Shown piece after piece: positions 1 to 8,328 of a DNA stretch of 64,000 nucleotides. Position 1 is the first letter of the stretch. Each line of letters begins with the position of its first letter. Under the pieces are notes generated by a model. The model was given only the letters and a program-made list of their open reading frames with translations. It made no database searches and was not told the origin of the DNA. The stretch comes from Melittangium boletus DSM 14713 (GTDB taxonomy: Bacteria > Myxococcota > Myxococcia > Myxococcales > Myxococcaceae). The position numbers and the translations under genes were made by a program. The stretch lies in NCBI RefSeq assembly GCF_002305855.1, contig NZ_CP022163.1:9243765-9307764 (forward strand), read 5' to 3'.

Positions 1-1
1 G

Positions 2-760
2 CGCGGACGCGTGGGCATCGCCACCAAGGTTGGGCTCTCGCGCACCCGGGGCAAGCCCGAGGGCCTGGAGCCCACCCATCTGGTGAAGGCGGTGGAGGAG
101 AGCCTGCGGCGGCTGGGCACGGACTACGTGGACGTCATCTACCTGCACGCGCCGGACGCGGCCACCCCGGTGGAGGACACGCTCACGGCCGTGCGCGGGC
201 TGCTCCAGGCGGGCAAGGCGCGGCACTGGGGCGTGTCCAACCACGCGGCCTGGCAGCTGCTGGAGATGCGCGCATGGGGCGCCAGCAACGGCCTGCCACC
301 GCCCGCGCTGTCCCAGGTGCTCTACAACCCGCTGGTGCGTCTGGTGGAGCTGGAGTACCTGCCCTTCGCGCGCCGCTACCCCGTGCACACCACCGTCTTC
401 AACCCCCTGGCCGGAGGATTGCTGTCCGGCAGGTACGGGCCGGGAGACGCCATCGCCAAGGGCTCCCGCTTCGATGGCAACCGCCTGTACCAGGGCCGCT
501 ACTGGTCCGAGCGGCTGCTCGACATGGCCGGGCGCCTGCGCGGTGTGGCGGAGTCGGCGGGCCTGACGCTGGTGGAGCTCGCCTATGGCTGGCTGGCGGG
601 CCGGCCGGGCGTGGACTCGGTGCTCGCCGGGCCCGGATCCGTGGAGCACCTGGACGCGGCGCTGGAGGGGTGTGCCAGGCCCCTGCCCGCGGAGGTCGCC
701 GCGCGCGTGGACGAGGCCTGGCGGGACTGGCAGGGCACCGACGCCAGCTACGTGAGGTGA
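2..760 (+). CDS. Aldo/keto reductase, 5'-truncated by the window edge
   Basis: C-terminal three quarters of an NAD(P)H-dependent aldo/keto reductase; the frame is open back to base 2, so the start lies outside. Visible family marks are the beta-strand IATKVG with the catalytic lysine near the start, the DVIYLHAPD strand with the active-site histidine, the GVSNH motif, and a C-terminal cofactor-binding part ending in VLAGPGSVEHLD. The catalytic Asp and Tyr of the tetrad must lie upstream. The family reduces aldehydes and ketones in the cytoplasm; the substrate cannot be read from sequence. The gene stops two bases before the next ATG, so it is probably co-transcribed with the PhyH-type dioxygenase. 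Confidence 0.9.
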   Translation, partial: RGRVGIATKVGLSRTRGKPEGLEPTHLVKAVEESLRRLGTDYVDVIYLHAPDAATPVEDTLTAVRGLLQAGKARHWGVSNHAAWQLLEMRAWGASNGLPPPALSQVLYNPLVRLVELEYLPFARRYPVHTTVFNPLAGGLLSGRYGPGDAIAKGSRFDGNRLYQGRYWSERLLDMAGRLRGVAESAGLTLVELAYGWLAGRPGVDSVLAGPGSVEHLDAALEGCARPLPAEVAARVDEAWRDWQGTDASYVR

Positions 761-762
761 GC

Positions 763-1545
763 ATGCTGGCCGTGGACGCGGAGACATTCGATATCTCGGG
801 GCCGCTCGCGCACTACGCCGAGCACGGGTACGCACGCCTGGGCCGGGTGCTCGACACCGAGGGCCTGGAGTCCCTGCGCGAGCGCGCGGACGACTTGATG
901 ATGGGCCGGGTGAGCTACCCGGGCTTCTTCTGGCAGATGGACGCACCCTCGGGGCTCTACGCGGACGCGCCACTGGGGCTCGGCTGGCAGGGCCCGTCGC
1001 TGGACTATCGCAAGCTGGAGAAGCTGGAGAAGGACGCGCGCTTCCTCGCGTGGATGCAGAACCCCCTCTTCGAGCGCATCGTCCGCGCGCGCATCCCCGG
1101 CGACGTCTCGCTCTACCGGGCCATCCTCTTCCACAAGGGCGAGCGCGGAGGCAGCGAGGTGCCCTGGCACCAGGACGGGGGCAAGCTGTGGGGCCTCACG
1201 CGGGATCCCGAGCTCCAGGTGTGGACGGCCCTGGATGACGCGCCGCTGGACGGAGGCTGTCTGGAAGTCGTCCCCGGCAGTCACCGCTGGGGCCTGGCCA
1301 CCGAGCTGGGAGGCGTGGTGCCGCCGGATCAGGTCGCGGCGCGCGGAGCCGAGGGGCTTGGCGTGGCACTGCCCGTGGTCGCGGGGGAGGTCATCCTGCT
1401 CCACAACTACGTCTGGCACCGCTCGGGGCGCAGCCTCACGGGCCAGCGCCGCCGGGGCTTCTCCGCCTGCTACCTGGGCGCGGACAGCCGCTGCGTGCGC
1501 AAGAAGAAGACCCCCCGGGTGTTCTTTCCCCTCTTCCGCCGCTAA
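763..1545 (+). CDS. Phytanoyl-CoA dioxygenase (PhyH) family protein
   Basis: A 260-residue Fe(II)/2-oxoglutarate-dependent oxygenase of the PhyH family. The facial-triad residues are visible: HxD in PWHQDGG and the distal histidine in HNYVWHRSG, followed by the arginine expected to hold 2-oxoglutarate (RSGRS). Between them lies VWTALDDAPLDGGCLEVVPGSH, the usual PhyH core. The ATG at 763 was chosen because it directly follows the aldo/keto reductase stop and gives the normal family length; longer in-frame extensions run inside the upstream gene. PhyH enzymes hydroxylate lipids or secondary metabolites. Pairing with a reductase suggests a small oxidation/reduction unit, but the substrate is unknown. 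The C-terminus is rich in Arg and Lys. Confidence 0.88.
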   Translation: MLAVDAETFDISGPLAHYAEHGYARLGRVLDTEGLESLRERADDLMMGRVSYPGFFWQMDAPSGLYADAPLGLGWQGPSLDYRKLEKLEKDARFLAWMQNPLFERIVRARIPGDVSLYRAILFHKGERGGSEVPWHQDGGKLWGLTRDPELQVWTALDDAPLDGGCLEVVPGSHRWGLATELGGVVPPDQVAARGAEGLGVALPVVAGEVILLHNYVWHRSGRSLTGQRRRGFSACYLGADSRCVRKKKTPRVFFPLFRR

Positions 1546-1735
1546 GCCCAGCGCGCTCCGGAAGGGCGCTCGCTAAGCTCGGCCGCCCAGGCGGCTGACG
1601 TGAGGCGTGGGGCAGCCGGACATCCGAGCAGGGGAATGGACCCATTCCCATGATTCAACCCTACGTTTCACCACAGCGACGCCAGGTCCTGGGGTGATTT
1701 CACGTTTTCAGTGATGCACGTCAGGGAGACTCGAC

Positions 1736-2302
1736 ATGGGATTGTTGGATCGTTTGTTTGGACCGCGTGGCACCTCTCCGTCCACGTCGATGCCCACGCC
1801 TCGCCCGCCGGATCGTGGCGTCTCCGCCGATGAACAGGCGTTGGAGCGCTACCGCTACCTGCTGCGCACGGCGCCGCCCGAGGCCATTGAACGGGCCCAC
1901 GCCGAGGCCTTCGCGCAACTGACGCCCGCCCAGCGCGCCCAGGCACTGCGGGAGTTGAGCCAGACCGTACCCGAGGCCGAGCGCGCCCGCGCGGATGACC
2001 AGCCCCAGACGCTGGCGCGGATGGCGACCCGCGCGGAGATGCGCCAGCCGGGCACGCTGGAGCGCGTCTTCAGCGGCGGAGGAGGAATGGGCGGCATGCT
2101 GGCCGGCAGCCTCCTGGGCAGCATCGCCGGTACCTTCATCGGCACGGCCATCGCCCATCAGTTCCTGGATGGCTTCGGAGACTCCTCCTGGAGCGACGAG
2201 GGCGGCCTGGATTCGGCGCAGGCGGATGCCTCCGAGCACGGAGACGACAGCGGGTTCGACGACGTGGGTGGCGGCTTCGACGGAGACTTCCTCGACGTGT
2301 GA
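1736..2302 (+). CDS. Hypothetical protein with glycine-zipper segment
   Basis: A 188-residue protein I do not recognise beyond resembling small conserved myxobacterial proteins. The N-terminal MGLLDRLFG and a Pro/Ser linker precede an Ala-rich helical region (residues about 30-110, with a heptad-like Ala/Glu/Arg pattern). A short glycine-rich hydrophobic stretch follows (GGGGMGGMLAGSLLGSIAG, about 116-135) that looks like a glycine zipper or one membrane helix. The tail is very acidic (Asp/Gly/Ser). The ATG at 1736 has a GGGAGA ribosome-binding site. It stands alone between the PhyH gene and the metallo-hydrolase, about 190 bases after the former. No function is proposed. Confidence 0.8.
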   Translation: MGLLDRLFGPRGTSPSTSMPTPRPPDRGVSADEQALERYRYLLRTAPPEAIERAHAEAFAQLTPAQRAQALRELSQTVPEAERARADDQPQTLARMATRAEMRQPGTLERVFSGGGGMGGMLAGSLLGSIAGTFIGTAIAHQFLDGFGDSSWSDEGGLDSAQADASEHGDDSGFDDVGGGFDGDFLDV

Positions 2303-2327
2303 TGGCCCGCGGGCTCATGCTCCGCGC

Positions 2328-3332
2328 ATGAAAAAGCTCCCTGGCTTCACGTGCATGGCGCTCCTGGTGTTGGGGGCCGCCTCGGTCCGCGCCGAGACGC
2401 CCCCTTCCTCCCCGCCCCAGGCTCCCGCTTCACACGCCCGGGTCAAGCGCCTGAAGGTCACGGTGCTCTCCACGATGCTCACGGACCTCAAGGGACTGGG
2501 TGAGTGGGGCTTCGCCGCGCTCATTGAGGCAGATGGCCATCGCATCCTCTTCGACACGGGCGCGAACCCCGACACGGTGCTCAAGAACGCCCCCCTGTTG
2601 GGCGTGGATCTCTCCACCGTCACCGACGTCATCCTCAGCCACAATCACGGCGATCACACGGGGGGACTCGTCACCCTGCGCCGGGAACTGGCGAAGAAGA
2701 ACCCCGCCGCGCTCTCCCGCGTGCACGTGGGCCGAGGCATCTTCTGGAGCCGCGTCAGCGCCTCCGGCAAGAGCGGCGAGGGCAATTCGTTCCTCGCGGC
2801 CCGTCCCCGGTACGAAGCCACGGGCGGCAAGTTCATCGAGCACTCGGAGCCGGTGGAGCTCTTCCCCGGCGCCTGGCTCACGGGCCCCATCCCGCGCGTG
2901 CACCCCGAGCGCAACTGGAGCGGCAAGGGCAAGGTCCAGACCCCCGAGGGGCTTGTCGAGGACACCCTCCCCGAGGAGTTGGCCCTCGTCCTCGACACCG
3001 AGCAGGGATTGGTGCTCGTCACGGGCTGCGCGCACGCGGGCGTCATCAACACCCTGGAGCTGGCGCGCGCGCGGGTGCGCGAGGCGCCGGTGCTCGCGGC
3101 GATTGGAGGCTTCCACCTCTTCGACGCGGACGAGAAGACGCTGGCGTGGACGGGCGGCAAGCTGCGCGAGATGAAGCTTGGGTACCTGTCGGGGGCGCAC
3201 TGCACGGGGATCGAGGCCCTGCACCGCTTGCGCGAGCTGACGGGCCTGGAGCGCGCCACCAGCATCGTCGGCTCCGTGGGCTCGTCATTCGAGCTGGGCA
3301 AGGGGTTGGAACCGCTCAAGATCGCCCGCTGA
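2328..3332 (+). CDS. Exported MBL-fold metallo-hydrolase
   Basis: A 334-residue protein with a signal peptide (MKKLPGFTCMALLVLGAASVRA) followed by a metallo-beta-lactamase fold. The zinc motif is HNHGDHTGG; further ligand candidates are the His in TGCAHAG and the GAHCTG segment near the end. The layout resembles the 7,8-dihydropterin-6-methyl-beta-ribofuranosylaminobenzene 5'-phosphate synthase-like branch (COG1237), whose members are mostly cytoplasmic and of uncertain role; this one should be periplasmic. The ATG at 2328 is the only start that gives a clean signal peptide; the open frame upstream lies within the preceding gene's region. The substrate is unknown. Confidence 0.87.
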   Translation: MKKLPGFTCMALLVLGAASVRAETPPSSPPQAPASHARVKRLKVTVLSTMLTDLKGLGEWGFAALIEADGHRILFDTGANPDTVLKNAPLLGVDLSTVTDVILSHNHGDHTGGLVTLRRELAKKNPAALSRVHVGRGIFWSRVSASGKSGEGNSFLAARPRYEATGGKFIEHSEPVELFPGAWLTGPIPRVHPERNWSGKGKVQTPEGLVEDTLPEELALVLDTEQGLVLVTGCAHAGVINTLELARARVREAPVLAAIGGFHLFDADEKTLAWTGGKLREMKLGYLSGAHCTGIEALHRLRELTGLERATSIVGSVGSSFELGKGLEPLKIAR

Positions 3333-3501
3333 TCCCTACCCGTTCCCGCGAGGCCCCCGACGCTCTGGAGTTCATTCGAGCAGGTGACGTCCTCCTGACG
3401 AAGCCAGGTAGCTCCGCGGAGTGGCCTGTTGCTTCCCGGTCAGCGGGGACACGCAACACAGCCGCGCACCCACTGAAGTTTCAAAAGGAGCAATGTTCAT
3501 C

Positions 3502-4002
3502 ATGAGCAAAGTCAAACTGACCACCAACCACGGCGATATCGTCCTGATGCTGTACGCCGAAAAAGCGCCCAAGACCGTGGAAAACTTCGTGCAGTACGTC
3601 AAAGACGGCCACTACGACGGGACGATCTTCCACCGAGTGATCAACAACTTCATGATCCAAGGCGGTGGTTTCGCGCCCGGCATGTCACAGAAACCCACCC
3701 GCGCTTCCATCCAGAACGAAGCCGACAACGGCCTGAAAAATAAAAAATATAGCATTGCCATGGCCCGCACCATGGAGCCACATTCGGCGTCAGCGCAATT
3801 CTTCATCAATGCTGCAGACAATGAATTCCTCAACCACAGTGGAAAGACTACTCAAGGCTGGGGCTACACCGTGTTCGGCGAGGTGATTGAGGGCCGGGAA
3901 GTGGTCGACACGATCACGGCTGTAGCGACCGGATCGAAAGCCGGTCACCAGGATGTGCCCAGGGATGACGTGGTCATCGAGAAAGCCGAGCTGGTTGAAT
4001 GA
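3502..4002 (+). CDS. ppiB: Cyclophilin-type peptidyl-prolyl cis-trans isomerase
   Basis: A 166-residue cytoplasmic cyclophilin that catalyses proline isomerisation during protein folding. The full family core is present: FHRVI with the catalytic Arg, FMIQGGGF, MARTMEPHSASAQFFIN and the GWGYTVFGEV strand. AAAAGGAG at 3483-3490 sits 11 bases before the ATG at 3502 and only 2 before an in-frame ATG at 3493, so 3502 is preferred. The protein is of the short beta/gammaproteobacterial PpiB type. Codon use differs from every neighbour: a run such as GGCCTGAAAAATAAAAAA near 3731 and many A/T third bases stand out against the GC-rich host. I read this as horizontal acquisition from a proteobacterium; identity of the family is very sure, the donor is inference. 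Confidence 0.93.
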   Translation: MSKVKLTTNHGDIVLMLYAEKAPKTVENFVQYVKDGHYDGTIFHRVINNFMIQGGGFAPGMSQKPTRASIQNEADNGLKNKKYSIAMARTMEPHSASAQFFINAADNEFLNHSGKTTQGWGYTVFGEVIEGREVVDTITAVATGSKAGHQDVPRDDVVIEKAELVE

Positions 4003-4062
4003 TACTTGCTTGATGCCTCGGTACTCTCCGAACGTCTGGAAAGATGACGTTCCCCAAGGGTC

Positions 4063-4320
4063 TGAATCCCGTCACTTCAATGCCGGGGGGGATGCGCGGC
4101 ACCGTCTTTGTCTCCGCGTCGACGGCGATGTGCACGGGGTCACCGTCGTCGTCGGGCCGCGGCTGGGCGGTGACAGTGACGCCGACAGTGGCGAAGTCGG
4201 CGGCGACGACGGCCGCGTCGAAGATCACCGAGCCGATGAGGTGCCCCGATTGCTCGACGCGCGTGCGGATCTCGGCGCCGAGGCGCGTCGTGGCGGACGC
4301 ACCGTCTCCCGTGTAGCCGA
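4063..4320 (-). pseudogene. Orphan coding fragment between direct repeats
   Basis: On the minus strand, a stop-free stretch of about 86 codons has nearly all G or C at third positions and a natural-looking product (VGYTGDGASATTRLGAEIRT..., later DAETKTVPRIPPGIEVTGF). There is no plausible start: a TAA lies in frame just upstream at about 4321. I do not recognise the family. Downstream the frame runs into the first copy of a 34-base direct repeat and loses coding character. It looks like the remnant of a gene rather than an active one. No other gene is visible between the cyclophilin (ends 4002) and the lipoprotein start at 4443. Confidence 0.4.
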
Positions 4321-4411
4321 CTTATTGGGTCCACAAAACCGCAGGCTCCCCCTGTGATCCAGCTCACTGCTCCTGTGTGAATCCCGTCACTTCAGTGCCA
4401 GGGGGGATGCG
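4063..4411. repeat. Pair of 34-bp direct repeats 315 bp apart
   Basis: Copy 1 spans 4063-4096 and copy 2 spans 4378-4411; both begin TGAATCCCGTCACTTCA and end GGGGGGATGCG, with two mismatches in 34 bases. On the minus strand both could encode RIPPG(I/T)EVTGF, but only copy 1 is in an open frame. The segment between the copies carries the orphan coding fragment. This could be a target-site-like duplication left by a lost element or a partial gene duplication. Confidence 0.7.
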
Positions 4412-4442
4412 TCAAGGTTGGTGCGCCTCACGGGAGAGAACC

Positions 4443-6371
4443 ATGTCTGTCTTCGATTTCAGTGGCTTGAGAGAAAGTGTTGCTTGGCCCATCCGGATGG
4501 CAACGCTGATGGTGGTCATCGTACTGGGTGCGTGCAATCGCGAGGAGATGCCGGGAGGCCAGGTGTGTACGCCTGGGGCCGGGCGGTCATGCGCCTATAC
4601 CGGGCCCGCGGGAACGGAGGGCGTCGGCACGTGCCGGGCCGCGAAGCAGACGTGCAACGCGGCGGGAGCGGCCTGGAGCGAGTGCACGGGGGAGGTGCTG
4701 CCGCAGCCGGAATTGTATGCCAATGCGGTGGACGAGGACTGCGATGGCGTGGCGAGCCTGTGCGCTCCCGGCTCGCACGAGGCTTGCGCCTATACCGGGC
4801 CCGCGGGCACCGAGGGCGTCGGCGTGTGCCACGCGGGGGCGCGCACGTGTGACATCTCGGGCACCAGTTGGAGCGCGTGCACGGGGGAGGTGCTGCCGCA
4901 GCCGGAGGTGTATACCAATGCGGTGGACGAGGACTGTGATGGCGTGGCGAGCCTGTGCGCTCCGGGCTCGCATGAGGCCTGCGCCTATACCGGGCCCGCG
5001 GGCACCGAGGGCGTCGGCGTATGCCAGGCGGGATCGCACACGTGTGACATCTCGGGCACCAGCTGGAGCGCATGCACGGGGGAGGTGCTGCCGCAGCCGG
5101 AGGTGTATACCAATGCGGTGGACGAGGACTGTGATGGCGTGGCGAGCCTGTGTGCTCCGGGCACGACCGAGTCCTGCTACTCCGGGCCCGCGGGTACCGA
5201 GGGCGTCGGCATGTGCCACGCGGGAGCGCGCACTTGTAACGCCTCGGGCACCGCCTGGGGCGCATGCACGGGGGCGGTGGTGCCACAAACGGAGGTGTGT
5301 GGCAATACGCTCGATGAAGACTGTGATGGGCAGATCGATGACAGTCCTCCGTGCGCCGGATGGTTCTCGGCGGGCTCCATGACCCAGGTCCGTCTGACGC
5401 CTTCGGCCACGTTGTTGGCGGATGGCAAGGTCCTGGTCGCGGCGGGATACACTCCATACTCTGGCACGAGACTCGCGACGGCGGAGCTGTACGATCCCAC
5501 CACCGGCACGTGGTCCGCCACGGGCTCGATGAGCGCCCCGCGCTGGGCTTACACGGCCACGTTGCTGGCGAATGGCTCGGTGCTGGTGTCTGGCGGGGTC
5601 GATGCCAATGGCTATCTCGGGACAGCGATGCTGTACAACCCCACCACCGGCACGTGGTCCGCCACGGGCTCGATGAGCACTCTCCGCGCGTACCACACGG
5701 CCACGCTGTTGGCGGACGGCAAGGTGCTGGTCGTGGGAGGATTCGATGGCGTCGGTACCCATGAGGAACTCAAGACGGCGGAGCTGTACGACCCCACCTC
5801 CGGCACGTGGTCCGTCACGGGCTCGATGAGCACCGGACGCGATCGCCACATGGCCGTGTTGTTGACCGATGGCAAGGTGCTGGTCTCCGGCGGGGGCAAT
5901 CGCTATGTCGGATCTCTTGCGACGGCGGAGCTATACGACCCCACCTCCGGCACGTGGTCCGTCACGGGCTCGATGGTCACCGCACGCCAGTACCACGCGG
6001 CCACGGTGCTGGCCGACGGTCAGGTGCTGGTGGCAGGAGGGGCGGGGAATGGCTACCTCGCGACGGCGGAGCTGTACGACCCCACCCGGCGCACGTGGTC
6101 CGCCACGGGATCGATGACGACCGCTCGCTATGCGCACTCGCTCACGATGTTGGCGGATGGCCAGGTACTGATCTCAGGGGGAAATGTGGGTGGATCCAGT
6201 GGGGATACCTCGAAAGCAGAGCTGTACGACCCCACCCGACGCACGTGGTCCGCCACAAAATCGATGCGTATGAGCCGCTACTTCCCAACGGCCACATTGT
6301 TGCTGGATGGCCGGGTGCTGGTCACGGGAGGAACCAGCGCCGAGGCCGAGCTGTACGATCCCTCGCCGTGA
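4443..6371 (+). CDS. MopE-repeat / Kelch beta-propeller lipoprotein
   Basis: A 642-residue surface lipoprotein. The N-terminus ends in a lipobox (VVIVLGAC, Cys at about residue 31). Four 65-residue Cys-rich tandem repeats follow, each ending in a MopE-like (N)xxDEDCDG motif that resembles a Ca-binding acidic loop. Then come seven Kelch-like units of the form ATLLADGKVLVxGG...TAELYDPTTGTWSATGSM, expected to close one beta-propeller. The ATG at 4443 is preceded by GGGAGAGA; a later in-frame ATG at 4497 would give a shorter signal peptide and is an alternative. Proteins of this layout are numerous in Cystobacterineae. Their role is not established; adhesion or extracellular binding is inference. 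A strong hairpin terminator follows. Confidence 0.85.
   Translation: MSVFDFSGLRESVAWPIRMATLMVVIVLGACNREEMPGGQVCTPGAGRSCAYTGPAGTEGVGTCRAAKQTCNAAGAAWSECTGEVLPQPELYANAVDEDCDGVASLCAPGSHEACAYTGPAGTEGVGVCHAGARTCDISGTSWSACTGEVLPQPEVYTNAVDEDCDGVASLCAPGSHEACAYTGPAGTEGVGVCQAGSHTCDISGTSWSACTGEVLPQPEVYTNAVDEDCDGVASLCAPGTTESCYSGPAGTEGVGMCHAGARTCNASGTAWGACTGAVVPQTEVCGNTLDEDCDGQIDDSPPCAGWFSAGSMTQVRLTPSATLLADGKVLVAAGYTPYSGTRLATAELYDPTTGTWSATGSMSAPRWAYTATLLANGSVLVSGGVDANGYLGTAMLYNPTTGTWSATGSMSTLRAYHTATLLADGKVLVVGGFDGVGTHEELKTAELYDPTSGTWSVTGSMSTGRDRHMAVLLTDGKVLVSGGGNRYVGSLATAELYDPTSGTWSVTGSMVTARQYHAATVLADGQVLVAGGAGNGYLATAELYDPTRRTWSATGSMTTARYAHSLTMLADGQVLISGGNVGGSSGDTSKAELYDPTRRTWSATKSMRMSRYFPTATLLLDGRVLVTGGTSAEAELYDPSP
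4566..5345 (+). repeat. Four tandem 195-bp repeats within the lipoprotein gene
   Basis: Units begin at 4566, 4761, 4956 and 5151, each opening with a Cys codon and covering about 65 codons. Units 2 and 3 are nearly identical in DNA, unit 1 is close, and unit 4 is the most diverged and one codon shorter. Each unit has six cysteines and one DEDCDG loop. Such identity implies recent duplication or gene conversion and makes copy number prone to vary between strains. Confidence 0.9.
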
Positions 6372-6395
6372 CACGGAAAGCGACACCTTGAGCTC

Positions 6396-6428
6396 GCCCC
6401 TCTCCCCTCAAGGGGAGAGGGGCTTCTT
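6396..6428 (+). terminator. Strong hairpin terminator after the Kelch lipoprotein
   Basis: GCCCCTCTCCCCT (6396-6408) pairs perfectly with AGGGGAGAGGGGC (6411-6423) and is followed by TTCTT. The 13-bp stem begins 25 bases after the stop codon. The remaining bases up to the next gene hold only one weak reading frame on the opposite strand. Confidence 0.75.
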
Positions 6429-6606
6429 CGTGCACGCGGGCCCCGAGCCGGGCGACGGGACTCGAAGCCGTGGACGAGGCCCTTCCCTGACCGCGGCTAG
6501 CGAACACGTTAGGGCTCCACGGGCTGCAAGCAGGTATTCTCCTCAGTGGGCGGTAGCCGCACGAGGTCGGTGCATCAGCCCGAGGCTTCCCGACCACTCA
6601 CAGTCA

Positions 6607-6834
6607 TCAGCCCCTGGCCGTGAGCAACAACAATCCTTCACGCCGTGCGTGCGCTGTCCGCAGGGTGCGGGGAATGAACGCGAACAGCTCCTCGGGTTGG
6701 GTATCCTCGTTATTATTGCCACGCTCCAACCAGCGCCGGGCGCGCGTGAGCATCTCCTGGGTGGGCCGTTCGAGCACGGCCTCCACGAGGGGCAGGACCT
6801 GACCGATATCGCTCGCCCGAGGGCCATCGCTCAT
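6607..6834 (-). CDS. Small hypothetical protein
   Basis: A 75-residue frame starting MSDGPRASDIGQVLPLVEAV and ending LLLLTARG, with a helical, Leu/Arg-rich composition. It has no recognisable family and no obvious ribosome-binding site. It lies alone between the terminator at 6.4 kb and the SitA-like gene, on the opposite strand. Its codon pattern is less biased than that of clear neighbours, so it may be a remnant or a chance frame. Confidence 0.35.
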   Translation of the reverse strand: MSDGPRASDIGQVLPLVEAVLERPTQEMLTRARRWLERGNNNEDTQPEELFAFIPRTLRTAHARREGLLLLTARG

Positions 6835-6923
6835 GGACTGGGTGAAAGTTGCCCCTCACCTGGAACTTCGTGCGTCCATCGACAACAGGGGCAGGGAGGC
6901 CTGTGGTGATAGGGTCCGCGCCC

Positions 6924-7607
6924 ATGCGCTTGAGAATAGGCTGGGTGGTGCTCGTGGGGCTGCTCGCCGCGTGCGCGGGGACGGGCCCACTCGTGGACAT
7001 GCCGCCCGAGCCCTCGGAGGAGAGTACGTCCTGGGACGAGGGCTGCGAGGACGCGCGCAACTTGGTCCTGGTGTGCCGGGAGCAGGGGTCGGAGTGCGGC
7101 CTGTTTCCCTGCCGGGACGTCTTCGCGCCCGAGGTGCTGCTGGCGTTCCGGGGAGGGGGCGGAGGCCTTCCCCTGTTCGGCGGCTCACCAGCGCCGAGGC
7201 GCTGGTGGGGGCGCGCGCCTCCGGGTTGGCCCGGGAGTGGTCAACCTGTCCTCACCTTCCGGTTCAACCGCCACTTCGCTCCGAAGCCGCCCCCTTTCAT
7301 CCTGCCTCCGGGCCGGTGGGCGCGCCACCATCTCTTCCCCCAGGAAAAGGACCTTCGCGATTGGTTCCATCAAAGGGGCGTGCCCGACATCCACCAGTAC
7401 ACGATCCTCATCCCCGAACATCTCCACCTCGGTGTTCATGCGGGAGGAGGCCGAGGCGGATTGTGGAATCAGGCGTGGCGGGATTTCAGAGACACTCATC
7501 AACTGGCATCACCCGCGGAGATCTACCAGCACGCGGGAGCCCTGCTCTACCAGTTCCAACTGACGGGACCCATCGTGCCGTACCATGGCGGAGGCAGGAG
7601 CAGGTGA
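6924..7607 (+). CDS. SitA6-type polymorphic toxin lipoprotein (TIGR02269/DUF2380)
   Basis: A 227-residue lipoprotein toxin of the TIGR02269 family, the group known in Myxococcus as SitA toxins that pass between cells by outer-membrane exchange and kill non-kin. The signal peptide ends in LLAAC (Cys17). The C-terminal toxin domain carries the family's GHH/HNH-like signature: RHHLFPQ, a spaced YTILIPEHLHLGVHAGGG, then WNQAWRDF and a final TGPIVPY. This points to a nuclease-type activity, inferred from motif layout. The ATG at 6924 is chosen because it gives the lipoprotein signal; the frame is open further upstream without a signal. Four bases after the stop begins the double-CXXCG gene, its expected immunity partner. 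Confidence 0.83.
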   Translation: MRLRIGWVVLVGLLAACAGTGPLVDMPPEPSEESTSWDEGCEDARNLVLVCREQGSECGLFPCRDVFAPEVLLAFRGGGGGLPLFGGSPAPRRWWGRAPPGWPGSGQPVLTFRFNRHFAPKPPPFILPPGRWARHHLFPQEKDLRDWFHQRGVPDIHQYTILIPEHLHLGVHAGGGRGGLWNQAWRDFRDTHQLASPAEIYQHAGALLYQFQLTGPIVPYHGGGRSR

Positions 7608-7611
7608 TGCG

Positions 7612-8328
7612 ATGACACGGTTCTATCGACTGCGAGCTCCCAGGAACTCGACGTACACGGGCGATCTCGACGTCCGACGCAAATGGGGTGGACTCCCCGG
7701 CGTTCGATGTCCCGAGTGTGGGGCGTCGTGGTCAGGCAGCGCCACGGCCTATCCAAGCGTGGATCTGTCCCTCTTCGACGAGCGGAAGTTCTTCGCGAAG
7801 GCCAGGCCGGAACCCTTCGATGAATTCGTGAGGCTGCGTGAATGGGTGCGGCCTCTCGTTCCACCGGGGGCTCGCCTGCTCCCGGGCGCCGAATTCGGTC
7901 CACTGGAGGGGGTCGCCACCGGCACCTTCGGTTCGTTCTTCCTGCATTTCGGTGGAATGAGGCTGATTCGCCGGGAGGCCCTGGAGCAGTTGTTGGCCGT
8001 GGGCGTGAGGGGCCTGCGGGCCTTCCCCTCGGAAGTGCGTTTTCAGCAGGAGAACGGCTCGGAACTCTGGGAGTTGGAGCTCTATCCCCGCGGGCGCCTG
8101 CATCCGGACTGCACTCCGGAGCGGCCACCCGCCTGCCCTTTATGTGGCCGTGATTATTTTGGCTTCCCGGACGAGCCCGTGCTGGACGCGGCCTCGCTGC
8201 CCACGGACACGGACCTGTTCGTCCTGAGCGACTTCGAGACCATCCTCATCGGGACCGGGCGGTTCGTGGACGCGGTGCGGCGCCTGGGCCTGGACGACAT
8301 CGACATCCGCGAGGTGCCGGTCCGCTGA
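7612..8328 (+). CDS. SitI6-type double-CXXCG immunity protein
   Basis: A 238-residue cytosolic protein of the myxobacterial double-CXXCG paralogous family (TIGR02264). The two zinc-ribbon-like motifs are CPECG (residues 33-37) and CPLCG (175-179); the first part MTRFYRLR and the C-terminal SDFETILIGT segment are also typical. This family accompanies TIGR02269 toxins as immunity proteins (SitI). It is four bases downstream of the toxin gene, and its ribosome-binding site (GGAGGCAGGAG) lies within the toxin's last codons, so the two are translated together. A start at 7585 overlapping the toxin is possible but would add residues not usual for the family. There is no signal peptide, as expected for protection in the recipient cytoplasm. 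Confidence 0.85.
   Translation: MTRFYRLRAPRNSTYTGDLDVRRKWGGLPGVRCPECGASWSGSATAYPSVDLSLFDERKFFAKARPEPFDEFVRLREWVRPLVPPGARLLPGAEFGPLEGVATGTFGSFFLHFGGMRLIRREALEQLLAVGVRGLRAFPSEVRFQQENGSELWELELYPRGRLHPDCTPERPPACPLCGRDYFGFPDEPVLDAASLPTDTDLFVLSDFETILIGTGRFVDAVRRLGLDDIDIREVPVR

Noticed and set aside
4566..5345. Tandem repeats as a CRISPR-like array
   Set aside because: Units are 195 bases, in frame, contiguous without spacers, and encode a Cys-rich protein repeat.
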